From positions 434,001 through 498,000 of the forward strand of contig NZ_SDHZ01000002.1 of the NCBI RefSeq assembly GCF_004118675.1: 64,000 nt of DNA, written 5' to 3'. Every line of letters begins with the position of its first letter. Positions within the stretch are counted from its first letter, which is position 1. Below are positions 17,432 to 26,898 of the stretch, one piece after another. The notes below the pieces were generated by a model, which ran no database searches, had not been told where the DNA came from, and saw nothing but the letters and a program-made list of their open reading frames with translations. The position numbers and the translations under genes were made by a program. This stretch comes from Filimonas effusa (GTDB taxonomy: Bacteria; Bacteroidota; Bacteroidia; Chitinophagales; Chitinophagaceae).

Positions 17432-18804
17432 GACTTCCTGTTTTTTTGATACCACTCTTTAAAAGATTCCTTGGGAGGAACCGGCATCTCCCGCTGGTTA
17501 TACCACGGATTGAACTTGTTATTCACCAGCCCCGGCACCGCACGCATCGCAATCCTCCCCATTTTACCCGCAATCTTATACATCCCCGGATTCGCTAACG
17601 TAACAGCCATCGCCTTCATCGCAGCCGTTTTGGCCCTGGGCGTAAACCCTTCTTTCACCAATACCTGGCGCCATTGATAAAGCTGGTTATGAATATCTAT
17701 TTTAACAGGACATACATTCGAACACGACCCGCAAAGGGTAGAAGCAAATGGCAGATCGGCATTGGCACGCATATCAAAATTAGGAGCCAGTATAGAACCA
17801 ATAGGCCCCGCCACCGCATTGTGATAACTATGCCCCCCGCTGCGACGGTAAACCGGGCAGGTATTCATACAGGCCCCGCAACGGATACACTTCAATGCAT
17901 TACGGAACGACTCCTTCCCCAGGTGTGCACTCCGCCCGTTATCCACCAGCACAATATGCATCTCCTGCCCCTTGCGCGGTTTTGCAAAATGACTCGAATA
18001 AGTAGTGATAGGCTGCCCCGTAGCACTCCGCGTAAGCAAACGCAGGAATACCCCAAGATGTTTACGCTGCGGTATCAGCTTCTCTATCCCCATACACGCA
18101 ATATGTACATCAGAAAGATGAGCCCCCATATCGGCATTCCCTTCATTCGTGCATACCACAAACTCTCCCGTTTCAGCAACGGCAAAGTTCACTCCGGTAA
18201 GCGCCACCTTGCGCTCCAGGAAATTCTTACGCAAACTCAATCGCGCCGCATGTGTAAGAAATTGCGGATCGGCATTGCCTTTCGGCGTACCAAGATGCTC
18301 ATGAAATAACTCCCCTATCTCTTCTTTTTTCCAGTGTATACAAGGCAATACTATATGACTCGGAGGCTCTTTGGCAAGCTGCACAATACGCTCCCCCAGA
18401 TCTGTATCTACTACATCAACCCCGTTATCCGCAAGATAATGATTGAGATGACACTCCTCCGTCAGCATCGATTTACTCTTCACGATCTGCGTTATACCAT
18501 GCTGCTTCAGAATACTATGAACAATACGGTTATGCTCATCGCCGTCAGCAGCCCAATGAACAACAATACCGTTTTCACGCGCCTTCTGCTCAAACTGTAA
18601 CAGGTATTCCGATAAATTGGAAAGTACATTATGCTTTATAAGCGAAGCCGTTTCCCTCAACTGCTCCCACTCCGGTAACAACCAGGCAGCCTTGTCGCGC
18701 TTCTGGCGTATCCACCATAAAGTTTCATCATGCCAGTTCACACGGGCCTCATCAGCATTGAACTTTTCAGCTAAATCGGGATGGTCTTTAATTCGCTGGT
18801 TCAT
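17428..18804 (-). CDS. lutB: L-lactate utilisation iron-sulphur protein LutB
   Basis: A 458-aa protein with an N-terminal LUD domain and a C-terminal ferredoxin-like domain binding two 4Fe-4S clusters: CIRCGACMNTCPVYRR (about residue 312) and CGSCSNVCPVKIDIH (about 362). This is the full LutB length and architecture. It transfers electrons from L-lactate within the LutABC complex in the cytoplasm. It overlaps lutA by 17 bp and lutC by 4 bp, so the three are certainly one operon and probably made in fixed ratio. Confidence 0.95.
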   Translation of the reverse strand: MNQRIKDHPDLAEKFNADEARVNWHDETLWWIRQKRDKAAWLLPEWEQLRETASLIKHNVLSNLSEYLLQFEQKARENGIVVHWAADGDEHNRIVHSILKQHGITQIVKSKSMLTEECHLNHYLADNGVDVVDTDLGERIVQLAKEPPSHIVLPCIHWKKEEIGELFHEHLGTPKGNADPQFLTHAARLSLRKNFLERKVALTGVNFAVAETGEFVVCTNEGNADMGAHLSDVHIACMGIEKLIPQRKHLGVFLRLLTRSATGQPITTYSSHFAKPRKGQEMHIVLVDNGRSAHLGKESFRNALKCIRCGACMNTCPVYRRSGGHSYHNAVAGPIGSILAPNFDMRANADLPFASTLCGSCSNVCPVKIDIHNQLYQWRQVLVKEGFTPRAKTAAMKAMAVTLANPGMYKIAGKMGRIAMRAVPGLVNNKFNPWYNQREMPVPPKESFKEWYQKNRKS

Positions 18805-19543
18805 CGATCACGCTATTTAAGATTTCAGCAATATGGATCACTTTAACAGCACTCCCTTTCCTGCGCAGTATCCCCTCCATATGCATCAGGCAACTCATGT
18901 CTGCCCCCGCAATATAAGCTACACCCTGCTGCTCGTGGTCTGCTACACGGTCTTTGCCCATCTTCACAGAAACGGCTTCCTCTGTAACACAGAAAGTGCC
19001 GCCAAAACCACAGCATTCATCTTTCCGGTTCAACGCTACCAGCTCAAGCCCCTCAACCAACTTCAGCAGTTGAACAGGTTTCGAAAAAGGCGCAGCTACC
19101 AGTTCTGTCATCTGCGACATCATAAGCCCTCGCTGACCATGACAGCTCTGGTGTAATCCTACTCTATAAGGAAAACGCGCCTCCAGTTGCTCCACCTTCA
19201 GCACATCAGTAAGAAATTCGGAAAGCTCATAGATCCTGCTCCTGATCTGGCTGGCCGCATGCTCATCCCTGGCAGAATGTAAATGATCCTTCACATGCAG
19301 CGTGCAACTGCCCGATGGGCAAACAATATAATCGAATGAAGCAAAATCCTTTACAAAATTTTCATTACAACCCGCACCAAGATGTTCATATCCCGAATTT
19401 GCCATAGGCTGGCCACAGCAGGTCTGCTGCATCGGGAAAAAAACCTCGCACCCCAGCTTCTCCAGTAACTGCAGCGTAGCAATCCCTACCTGCGGATAAA
19501 ACTGGTCAACATAACATGGTATAAAAAGCCCTACTCTCGTCAT
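18788..19543 (-). CDS. lutA: L-lactate utilisation protein LutA (CCG domain)
   Basis: A 251-aa protein with two cysteine-rich CCG domains: TCCGQPMANSGY (about residue 43) and ECCGFGGTFCV (about 182), the heterodisulphide-reductase-like iron-sulphur sites of LutA. It begins with MTRVGLFIPCYVDQFYPQVG as in the family. The ATG at 19543 overlaps the stop codon of the sugar kinase gene as ATGA, tying lactate oxidation directly to the rhamnose genes. Confidence 0.95.
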   Translation of the reverse strand: MTRVGLFIPCYVDQFYPQVGIATLQLLEKLGCEVFFPMQQTCCGQPMANSGYEHLGAGCNENFVKDFASFDYIVCPSGSCTLHVKDHLHSARDEHAASQIRSRIYELSEFLTDVLKVEQLEARFPYRVGLHQSCHGQRGLMMSQMTELVAAPFSKPVQLLKLVEGLELVALNRKDECCGFGGTFCVTEEAVSVKMGKDRVADHEQQGVAYIAGADMSCLMHMEGILRRKGSAVKVIHIAEILNSVIDEPAN

Positions 19544-20907
19544 ACGCTTTGCTGTGTAACCGTGTAATATTTCATTTCTATCAGGTCTCCCGGTAATGCT
19601 TTTGTATTCCAGTGCTTATGAATAGCAATCGCCGCACCTACTGCAGTAGCCTGTGCTACAGAAGCAGCAAACACCTCTAATTCAGGAAAGGCCGCTGCCA
19701 ACAAATGCATATATACCGGGTTTTTACTAAAACCACCATCAACAAAAATACGCTGCACACCAGTATCCTGGATCACCAGGCTGGTGCTTATTTTCTGCTG
19801 CTCCATGATGTCCGCTATCAGGCAATGATACGCCTGCGCAGCACTGGAGAACAAGGAAAGATCACGATGCGGAAATACCGACTGTGCCAGCGTTCCTGGC
19901 TCCGCCACCACAAAAGGAGGTGCCACAGGCAACCCCATCAGCAGATCCGGATCGAAAACAATAGCACGGAAGAAACGAGGCGACTCGCCAAAATGATCAG
20001 CGATCCGCTTCACCTGCTGCTCATGTTCATTACCCGCAAAAATACGCGACGCCTTTACAGGCTTGCCATGATATTCTATATAACAAAGCGAATCCTGCGC
20101 CAACTCTTCCTTGGTAAGCGGATTCGCATTAAATGGATTCAGACTAATACACCAGGTCCCTGTCGAAATAAGCAGGAAGGGCGCAGAAAACCCCGTCAGG
20201 TAAGGGATCAAAGCAGAAGAACTATCATGAAGTCCCCCACCCACCGGTATCTCCACACCATGTATACTGGTGGGAATCACAGCATCCGAAGGTAATATTG
20301 GCGCAAATACTTTGTCCAACCCTTCAGCTGTTACCCAATGATGATAAGTATTACGGGTATAATCCCATAACTGTGTATGGCAACCTATACTGGTAATATC
20401 GGTACAAGGAAAATCAGCTACCAGGTAGCTGAGAAACTGGGGCAAATGCAGCGAATAAGCAATACGCTTAAAAAGCGCAGGCTGTTCCTTCTTCAGGCGA
20501 TACAGTTGCATGCCCGAGTTCAAACTCCCCAGCACCGGCGAAGCAGTAGCAGCCGACACCTCCAGCGCACCGCCATACTGCGCATAAAACGCCTGCTGCA
20601 ATGCCGCCGGGTAAGGTTTAAGATAATTATACAACGGCGTCAACGGAACACCGCTTTTATCGATGTGCACAAAACTCGCTCCGTAAGAAGTAAAGTTGAT
20701 CGCCTTAATACTAAACTGTGGCAAATGCATTATCTCCGTAAGCGTTTCACGAACCCAATGCGTAAGTAACTCAAGATCTTCACATTCATCACCATCTTCA
20801 TCCGTCGTTTGCTCCAGTTGCGTGGTCTTCTCCCAAACGATATGATAATGCTCGTCAAAGATGAAAAGTTTCTTATTGGTTTTTCCTATATCGAATATGG
20901 CGATCAT
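19540..20907 (-). CDS. rhaB: FGGY-family sugar kinase, probable L-rhamnulokinase
   Basis: A 455-aa FGGY kinase. The N-terminal phosphate-binding loop reads FDIGKTNKKLFIFD and the second actin-like half has VDGGFSKNPVYMHLL and ATAVGAAIAI. By context it phosphorylates L-rhamnulose to L-rhamnulose-1-phosphate, since the isomerase and aldolase/dehydrogenase genes are next to it. Bacteroidota rhamnulokinases of this group are distant from E. coli RhaB, so the substrate is inferred from neighbourhood. A 91-bp gap containing a strong hairpin separates it from rhaI; downstream it is translationally coupled to lutA. Confidence 0.82.
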   Translation of the reverse strand: MIAIFDIGKTNKKLFIFDEHYHIVWEKTTQLEQTTDEDGDECEDLELLTHWVRETLTEIMHLPQFSIKAINFTSYGASFVHIDKSGVPLTPLYNYLKPYPAALQQAFYAQYGGALEVSAATASPVLGSLNSGMQLYRLKKEQPALFKRIAYSLHLPQFLSYLVADFPCTDITSIGCHTQLWDYTRNTYHHWVTAEGLDKVFAPILPSDAVIPTSIHGVEIPVGGGLHDSSSALIPYLTGFSAPFLLISTGTWCISLNPFNANPLTKEELAQDSLCYIEYHGKPVKASRIFAGNEHEQQVKRIADHFGESPRFFRAIVFDPDLLMGLPVAPPFVVAEPGTLAQSVFPHRDLSLFSSAAQAYHCLIADIMEQQKISTSLVIQDTGVQRIFVDGGFSKNPVYMHLLAAAFPELEVFAASVAQATAVGAAIAIHKHWNTKALPGDLIEMKYYTVTQQSV

Positions 20908-20945
20908 GATGTAACAACTTAGCGTTAATAACTTATGGCAAATGA

Positions 20946-20991
20946 ACCGGCAACAGGTAAACGCATCACATCCGTATTACCCGCTGCCGGT
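20946..20991. promoter_or_regulatory. Intercistronic hairpin between rhaI and the kinase gene
   Basis: ACCGGCA (20946-20952) pairs with TGCCGGT (20985-20991) and GGTAA (20956-20960) with TTACC (20977-20981); a symmetric 3-nt internal loop separates the two stems and the end loop is 16 nt. No T-run follows on the minus strand, so it looks more like an mRNA processing or stability element than a terminator. Confidence 0.5.
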
Positions 20992-20998
20992 ATATTCT

Positions 20999-22276
20999 TT
21001 ATAATCCTGTAGCAACTGTATTTTCCCCTCTTTCCTTTACCAGCGCACCTCTTACATCGAGAGAACGGTAAAGCTGAAGAGGATCTAAAGCGCCACCCGC
21101 ACGTAAACGCGCTTCAGCAACCAGCGGCCGCACATCCGTACGGTAAGCCTGCTGCAATATCTCCTGCGCCTTCACTACGTCATTCGATGCCTGCGCTGCC
21201 TTCAGCCCGCTCTCATCAACAAGTAATGCCTGCGCATAAGCGATCATGATAGCCTCTACACTTTGCAACAGATCTTCCAGCGGATCCTTCACATTATGAG
21301 AAGCATCGATCATCCATCCCAGGTCCGAAGCATGATTCATATTACGCGCATCCATACCCTCCACCAGCTCTTTAAATATAAGAAATAACTGGTAAGGATT
21401 AATGCTGCCTACAGTAAGATCATCATCACCATACTTCGAATCATTGAAATGAAAACCAGCCAGCTTTCCTTCCATCAGCAACAGCGAAACGATCTGCTCG
21501 ATATTCGCATTGGGAAGATGGTGACCCAGGTCTACCAATGTATAAGCCTTAGGCCCTAACTTATTGGCATACAACAACGACTGCCCCCAGTCGCCAACAG
21601 TGGTAGAATAGAAATTAGGCTCAAAAGCTTTGTATTCCACAAACAGTTTCCAGTTGTCCGGAAGCGCATCATAAACCTCCTGCAAACTTTCAAGTGTATG
21701 CTGGAAAGCACCGCGGAAATTCAGCTGCCCCGGAAAACAGGAACCATCAGCCAGCCATACAGTCAGCGATTCAGATCCCAGCTCTTTGCCATACTTGATC
21801 ACCTCTATGTTATGTTCAACAGCCTGCTTGCGAACAGCCTTGTCTACATGCTGCATAGAGCCAAACTTATAACTATGTTGCTGGTCTTTCTGATCCTGGA
21901 ATGTATTCGAATTCATGGCATCAAACCTAAGACCATGCTGCGCAGCCAGCTCCTTGATAGCCTTTGCATTCCCCGGAATATCCCAGGGAATATGCAGCGA
22001 AATAGCGCCGCTGCTGCGGTTTAAAGCATGCAGCAACCCAACATCTTCAATCTTCTCTTCCAGGCTGCGGGGTTCACCGCCTCTTCCCGGAAAACGACCG
22101 AAACGCGTCCCCCCGGTTCCTAATGCCCAGCTGGGAATAGCAACCTGGAAATCAGAAAGCTTCTTGATCACCGCATCTATGTTGTTCACCTCAGCAGCAA
22201 TAAAATCAAACCGCTTCCTATGCCCGCTATACAGGCTATCGTTCAACGTGTCTATTTTGTTTTTTTCCAAAAGCAT
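20999..22276 (-). CDS. rhaI: L-rhamnose isomerase, RhaI type
   Basis: A 425-aa TIM-barrel sugar isomerase converting L-rhamnose to L-rhamnulose. The family strings PSWALGTGGTRFGRFPG (substrate loop), SLHIPWDIPG, LVDLGHHLPN and GFHFNDSKYGDDDL (metal ligands) are present. It belongs to the RhaI group typified by the Pseudomonas stutzeri enzyme rather than E. coli RhaA. The ATG at 22276 is preferred to an upstream TTG at 22282. It lies in the minus-strand rhamnose operon between the aldolase/dehydrogenase and the kinase. Confidence 0.93.
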   Translation of the reverse strand: MLLEKNKIDTLNDSLYSGHRKRFDFIAAEVNNIDAVIKKLSDFQVAIPSWALGTGGTRFGRFPGRGGEPRSLEEKIEDVGLLHALNRSSGAISLHIPWDIPGNAKAIKELAAQHGLRFDAMNSNTFQDQKDQQHSYKFGSMQHVDKAVRKQAVEHNIEVIKYGKELGSESLTVWLADGSCFPGQLNFRGAFQHTLESLQEVYDALPDNWKLFVEYKAFEPNFYSTTVGDWGQSLLYANKLGPKAYTLVDLGHHLPNANIEQIVSLLLMEGKLAGFHFNDSKYGDDDLTVGSINPYQLFLIFKELVEGMDARNMNHASDLGWMIDASHNVKDPLEDLLQSVEAIMIAYAQALLVDESGLKAAQASNDVVKAQEILQQAYRTDVRPLVAEARLRAGGALDPLQLYRSLDVRGALVKERGENTVATGL

Positions 22277-22407
22277 AAGCAATACATTTTAAAAATGAAC
22301 ACTGGGCAACCCCGCCCCACAATCCTGCCAGCAACCATCCCTCTCCTCTTATACATTCACCTCCCGGCCGTCCGCCTCCCATCAATCATCTTTCAGTCAT
22401 CCGTCAT

Positions 22408-24528
22408 CTATCGCGTAAACGCCATCGCAACCCCACCGTCAACATTCAGAATGTTACCGGTCGACTTGTTAAGCAACCCGCCAACAAATGCAAAACACGC
22501 ATTGGCGATATCATCAGGTAAGATAGCCTCATTCAGCAATGTTCTTTTTGCATAATAAGCAGGCAGTTCTTCAACTGTAATACCATACGCCTTCGCACGG
22601 CCTTCGGCCCAGCCACCTGCCCATATATTCGAATCGGCAATAACAGCATCGGGATTCACCGTATTCACACGGATATGATCACCGCCAAGCTCGGCCGCCA
22701 GCAGTCGCGTAAGATGCGCCTGCGCCGCCTTCGCAGAACCATAACCAGCATTGTTAGGCCCCGCAACAACAGAGTTTTTGGAAACGATATTAATGATATC
22801 GCCACCCAGCGCCTGCTTACGTAATACTTCTACACCAGCCTGCGACACCAGGTACTGGCCCTTCACCAATATGTCATATAACTTATCCCAATCACCTTCA
22901 GTATGGTCTGCCAAAGGTTTTGATATACTGATACCCGCATTGTTCACGATAATATCAACACCACCAAATGCCAGGGCCGCTTCCTTAAAAGCCTTACGGA
23001 TAGAACCGGCATCCGTCACATCAAGGATCGCAGCAGCAGCGGCATCTTTACCGAACTTCTTCTTAAACGCTTCTGTAGCGCCGGCTAAACGCTCTTCATT
23101 GATATCATTGATCACCACAACAGCGCCTTCCTCGGCAAACTTCTTCGCAATAGCCTTACCTATACCACCGGCACTGCCCGTTACCAATGCAATTTTGCCG
23201 CTTAAAGCTTTAGGCTTCGGCATACGCTGAAGCTTCGCCTCCTCAAGTAGCCAGTACTCAATGTCAAACGCCTCCTGCCTCGGCAATGAAGTGTATTCAG
23301 AGATAGCCTCAGCGCCCCTCATCACATTAATGGCATTGATATAGAACTCCGCAGCAACACGCGCAGTTTGCTTGTCCTTTGAAAAAGTGAACATCCCTAC
23401 ACCCGGGTACAATATCACCACCGGATTCGCATCACGGATAGCAGGACTGTTCGCATGCTTGCACGTATTGTAATACTCCTCGTACATCTTGCGGTAAGCC
23501 TCGAACAAAGGAGCGATCTTCTCTTTAATAGCAGTAACATCCGATAAGTCTTCCTGCGGCGCCAGGTTCAACACCAATGGACTTATCTTGGTACGCAGGA
23601 AGTGGTCAGGACAACTGGTACCCAATGGAGCCAGCCTGTCCAGGTCATTCGAATTGATAAACTGAAGCACACGGTCATCATCGGTAAAATGCCCGATCAT
23701 GCTTTGCTTGCTGGAACAGAAACCGCGTAATACAGGAGCCAGCAAAGCAGCCTGGCTCAGCCTTTCCTCCTTAGGTAACGACTGCAGCTTCTCACCGCCA
23801 AACACAGGCTTCGATTTACCGATATGTTCTTCAAGATATTCAGCACAACGCTCAATCACCTCCAGCGTATTAACATAGCTCTCATAGGCCGTATCACCCC
23901 AGGTGAACAAACCATGCGAACCAAGCATGATACCACGGATGCCTGGGTTCTCATCAAGACATTGTTTCAGCTGCAGGCCCAGCTCAAAACCCGGCTTCTT
24001 CCACTCTACCCAGCCAATAGTACCACCAAACAGCTCCTGGGTGATCTTCTTGCCATCCTTCGCAGCAGCAATAGCAATAGCCGCATCAGGATGCAGGTGA
24101 TCTATATGTTTGAAAGGCAGAAAACCATGCAATGGCGTATCTATAGAAGGCGCCTTCGATGCCAGATCATAAATGCAATGGTTGAACAGCTCCACCATTT
24201 CATCTTCAAATTCAACACCACGATAAATATTCTTCAAACTGCGCAGCCTGTCAACATATAAAGCCGCAAGCCCGCTTTTGGTTAAAGTACCGATATCACC
24301 ACCGGAACCCTTTACCCACATCACCTCCACTTCATTTCCGGTTAAAGGATCCTTCGCCATGGCTTTGCACGACGTATTCCCACCACCATAGTTGGTCAGC
24401 CGCAGGTCTGCACCAAGCAGGTTCGAACGATAGATCAGCAATGCTACCTCATCCCCTTCCATGGCAGCAGCCTTGCTTTCGTCCCACAAATAACTCACAT
24501 GTTTAAATTGCTTCGTCGTAGTAGACAT
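22408..24528 (-). CDS. rhaEW: Bifunctional rhamnulose-1-phosphate aldolase / lactaldehyde dehydrogenase
   Basis: A 706-aa fusion. Residues about 1-420 are a class II aldolase domain (NYGGGNTSCKAMAKD, SIDTPLHGFLPFKHIDHLHPDA with His metal ligands). Residues about 445-700 are a short-chain dehydrogenase (GKIALVTGSAGGIGKAIAKK, NNAGIS, and a catalytic Tyr/Lys pair in NAGYGSAKAAQ). Together they split L-rhamnulose-1-phosphate into DHAP and L-lactaldehyde and oxidise the aldehyde to L-lactate. The RhaEW fusion is known from several rhamnose regulons. L-lactate is then the substrate of the downstream LutABC. It lies 35 bp after rhaT and 131 bp before rhaI. Confidence 0.95.
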   Translation of the reverse strand: MSTTTKQFKHVSYLWDESKAAAMEGDEVALLIYRSNLLGADLRLTNYGGGNTSCKAMAKDPLTGNEVEVMWVKGSGGDIGTLTKSGLAALYVDRLRSLKNIYRGVEFEDEMVELFNHCIYDLASKAPSIDTPLHGFLPFKHIDHLHPDAAIAIAAAKDGKKITQELFGGTIGWVEWKKPGFELGLQLKQCLDENPGIRGIMLGSHGLFTWGDTAYESYVNTLEVIERCAEYLEEHIGKSKPVFGGEKLQSLPKEERLSQAALLAPVLRGFCSSKQSMIGHFTDDDRVLQFINSNDLDRLAPLGTSCPDHFLRTKISPLVLNLAPQEDLSDVTAIKEKIAPLFEAYRKMYEEYYNTCKHANSPAIRDANPVVILYPGVGMFTFSKDKQTARVAAEFYINAINVMRGAEAISEYTSLPRQEAFDIEYWLLEEAKLQRMPKPKALSGKIALVTGSAGGIGKAIAKKFAEEGAVVVINDINEERLAGATEAFKKKFGKDAAAAAILDVTDAGSIRKAFKEAALAFGGVDIIVNNAGISISKPLADHTEGDWDKLYDILVKGQYLVSQAGVEVLRKQALGGDIINIVSKNSVVAGPNNAGYGSAKAAQAHLTRLLAAELGGDHIRVNTVNPDAVIADSNIWAGGWAEGRAKAYGITVEELPAYYAKRTLLNEAILPDDIANACFAFVGGLLNKSTGNILNVDGGVAMAFTR

Positions 24529-24563
24529 ACCTCTGTTTTTAATTCAAAAGTTATTGATAAAGA

Positions 24564-25661
24564 TTAGTGTACACTTTGTTGAACAGGCTCGGCGCCAGCC
24601 TGCTTGCTCTTCTCCGAATTACCATACCCCACCAGCAGAATAGAAGCCATGATCACCACAATACCAGCTATAACAGTAGCATACGTTTTCCGGCTTACAC
24701 CCTTCCACTCCTTTAATACCAGACCCCACACATTCGCGATCAAAATAATAAAAGCCATATGCAGTATCCATGAACTCGCTCCGTTACCCAGCTTACTTTC
24801 CCCCATACCATAAAAAAAGAATTGCAGGAACCACGTCGTCCCCGCCAATGCGCATAAAACATAATTGAGTAATAACGGCGTCTTCTTGTTGGTATAATTA
24901 CCAAACGTCCGGTTCCGGAAATTCAGGATCATACACCATATGAAATTAGTGGTCAGCCCACCCCATAACAGCACTACATAAATAACATTGTTCTGGAACA
25001 ACGGGTTGCTGCCACGCGCTACAGCCAGCTCTGCCATTGGCTTCCCGGCCTCGATGCCAAAATTGAAACAGGCACTGAGTATCCCCGATACAATAGCAAC
25101 AAACAACCCCTTCCCGATACGAAAATCATGGCTCCCCGCAGGCAACCCTTTACTCGAAAGATCCTTGTCCTTCAGCATCCCCGCCTTACCGCATATAACA
25201 ATGCCAATGATACAAACAACAATACCCGCCAGTATCAGCCTGCCCCAGTGATTACTGGCAATAATGCTCATGCTGTCCTTCCCCGCCTCAGGATAAATAT
25301 CATAATAAACAGAAGGAATAAGCGATCCGAAAACAGAACACAATCCCAGGATAACACAGCTGCCAAGAGCTATCCCCAGGTAACGCACACCTAACCCATA
25401 AGTTAAGCCGCCTATCCCCCAAAGCACTCCCATAAAAAATGTCCACGTAAGCGTTGAAGTACTGGTGTCCGCAATGATCTCAGCAAAACCCGGAACCGTT
25501 AACCAGGCCGCCAGTGGAGGTACAATAAGCCAGGAAAAAAGCCCACCCACGATCCAGTAACTCTCCCAGGCCCATTTTTTAACTTTATTGTAAGGAATAT
25601 AAAAACTACCCGAGGCAAAGCCTCCAATGAAATGAAAAATAACCCCTAATAGCACGCCCAT
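24564..25661 (-). CDS. rhaT: L-rhamnose/H+ symporter RhaT
   Basis: A 365-aa integral membrane transporter with about ten hydrophobic segments. The N-terminus MGVLLGVIFHFIGGFASGSF followed by YNKVKKWAWESYWIVGG closely follows E. coli RhaT. It imports L-rhamnose with protons across the inner membrane. The start at 25661 is chosen by this homology; the longer frame to 25745 would begin inside the divergent promoter region. It is the first gene of the rhamnose operon and is divergent from the regulator gene. Confidence 0.93.
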   Translation of the reverse strand: MGVLLGVIFHFIGGFASGSFYIPYNKVKKWAWESYWIVGGLFSWLIVPPLAAWLTVPGFAEIIADTSTSTLTWTFFMGVLWGIGGLTYGLGVRYLGIALGSCVILGLCSVFGSLIPSVYYDIYPEAGKDSMSIIASNHWGRLILAGIVVCIIGIVICGKAGMLKDKDLSSKGLPAGSHDFRIGKGLFVAIVSGILSACFNFGIEAGKPMAELAVARGSNPLFQNNVIYVVLLWGGLTTNFIWCMILNFRNRTFGNYTNKKTPLLLNYVLCALAGTTWFLQFFFYGMGESKLGNGASSWILHMAFIILIANVWGLVLKEWKGVSRKTYATVIAGIVVIMASILLVGYGNSEKSKQAGAEPVQQSVH

Positions 25662-25716
25662 AGTTCGTTCTAAGTTTTTCGTTATGGCAATATGATCTTC
25701 ACTAAAGATAAAAATT

Positions 25717-25746
25717 CGGTAAACCGGGCCGTCATGTACTGTCATG
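25717..25746. promoter_or_regulatory. Candidate operator between rhaT and its regulator
   Basis: The 139-bp divergent gap contains the palindrome CGGTAAACCG (25717-25726) followed by a direct repeat GTCATG-TACT-GTCATG (25731-25746). They lie between the minus-strand TATCTTTA-like box and the plus-strand TATCTTTG box, a place where a repressor could block both promoters. Assignment to the regulator is inference. Confidence 0.35.
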
Positions 25747-25756
25747 CTCTACACCC

Positions 25757-25764
25757 TATCTTTG
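25757..25764 (+). promoter_or_regulatory. Promoter -7 element (TATCTTTG) of the regulator gene
   Basis: An exact TAnnTTTG match 37 bp before the ATG at 25801. No clear TTTG lies 19 bp upstream. Confidence 0.45.
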
Positions 25765-25800
25765 CAATATTTAACATAATTGCATAGGTTTGGAGGAACG

Positions 25801-26832
25801 ATGAAGAAGCCTGCTATATTTCAGCACCTGTCAATTGATTATTACGCTGCTACTCCCAAGTACCTGCAGCTCGTTCACGGCATCATGAAAGCCACAGGCG
25901 AAGGCGTGCTCAAAGAAAACGACCTCCTGCCCTCTATCAACGAATTAAGCTTCGAATTCGAAATCTCCCGCGACACAGCCGAAAAAGCATACAAATACCT
26001 CAAAAAACTAGGCATCCTCGGCTCCGTCCCCGGAAAAGGATACTTCATCAAAACAACAGACCTCCATCAGCCCCTGAAGGTCTTTTTGCTCTTTAATAAA
26101 CTAAGCGCACATAAGAAAATAGTCTACGACGCATTTACCAGCACCCTGGGCGATCTCGCTGCTATCGACTTCTATGTATACCATAACGACTTCTCCCTCT
26201 TCAGGAAGTTCCTGAGTAACAGCAAAAACGATTACACGCATTACGTCATCATCCCACACTTCCTCGAAGGAGGCGAAAATGCACACGCAATCATCAATAC
26301 CATCCCAAAGGAAAAACTCATCCTGCTCGATAAACTCGTACCAGGTGTAGAAGGCGATTATGCCGCTGTTTATGAAGATTTCGGTAAAGACATTTACCGC
26401 GCGCTCGAAGAAGCAAACGACCTCCTAAGCAAATACCATACTCTCAAAATAGTATTCCCCGAATACACTTATTTCCCAAAGGAGATCCTCGAAGGCTTCT
26501 TCCGTTTCTGCGGCCAATACGCCTTCAACCATAAGGTAGTACACGACATCATTACCGAACCTATAGCTCCAGGCGAGGTCTATATTAACCTTATGGAAAA
26601 CGACCTCGTTATCCTCATCGAACGCATACTGGCAACACAATTGAAAGTAGGCCACGAAGTAGGTGTAATATCCTACAACGAAACCCCGCTGAAGAAGATC
26701 ATCTTAAATGGTATTACCACCATCTCTACCGACTTTCAGCAAATGGGAGAAAAGGCGGCTCAGATAGTATTGTCAAGAAGCCAGGAACACATAGCCCTGC
26801 CCTTTTATCTGAACCGAAGGGCATCACTCTAG
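25801..26832 (+). CDS. GntR-family regulator of the rhamnose genes (probable)
   Basis: A 343-aa protein with a GntR-type winged helix at the N-terminus (YLQLVHGIMKATGEGVLKENDLLPSI then ISRDTAEKAYKYLKKLGIL, about residues 20-70) and a long C-terminal domain that resembles LacI/periplasmic-binding ligand domains (GVISYNETPLKKIILNGITTISTDFQQMGEKA). The start at 25801 follows a good GGAGG ribosome site (about 25792-25796); the longer frame would place that site inside the coding region. It is divergent from rhaT, so it is the likely rhamnose- or rhamnulose-responsive repressor. The effector is not visible. Confidence 0.85.
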   Translation: MKKPAIFQHLSIDYYAATPKYLQLVHGIMKATGEGVLKENDLLPSINELSFEFEISRDTAEKAYKYLKKLGILGSVPGKGYFIKTTDLHQPLKVFLLFNKLSAHKKIVYDAFTSTLGDLAAIDFYVYHNDFSLFRKFLSNSKNDYTHYVIIPHFLEGGENAHAIINTIPKEKLILLDKLVPGVEGDYAAVYEDFGKDIYRALEEANDLLSKYHTLKIVFPEYTYFPKEILEGFFRFCGQYAFNHKVVHDIITEPIAPGEVYINLMENDLVILIERILATQLKVGHEVGVISYNETPLKKIILNGITTISTDFQQMGEKAAQIVLSRSQEHIALPFYLNRRASL

Positions 26833-26898
26833 AAATGATAGGCGTTGCCATAAAGCAATGCATGGCTCTTAAACGATACATCCTGCAAAATGAAACAC

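Noticed and set aside
25662-25745. Longer rhaT start at 25745
   Set aside because: The extra 28 residues are hydrophilic and unlike RhaT, and they cover the divergent promoter region.
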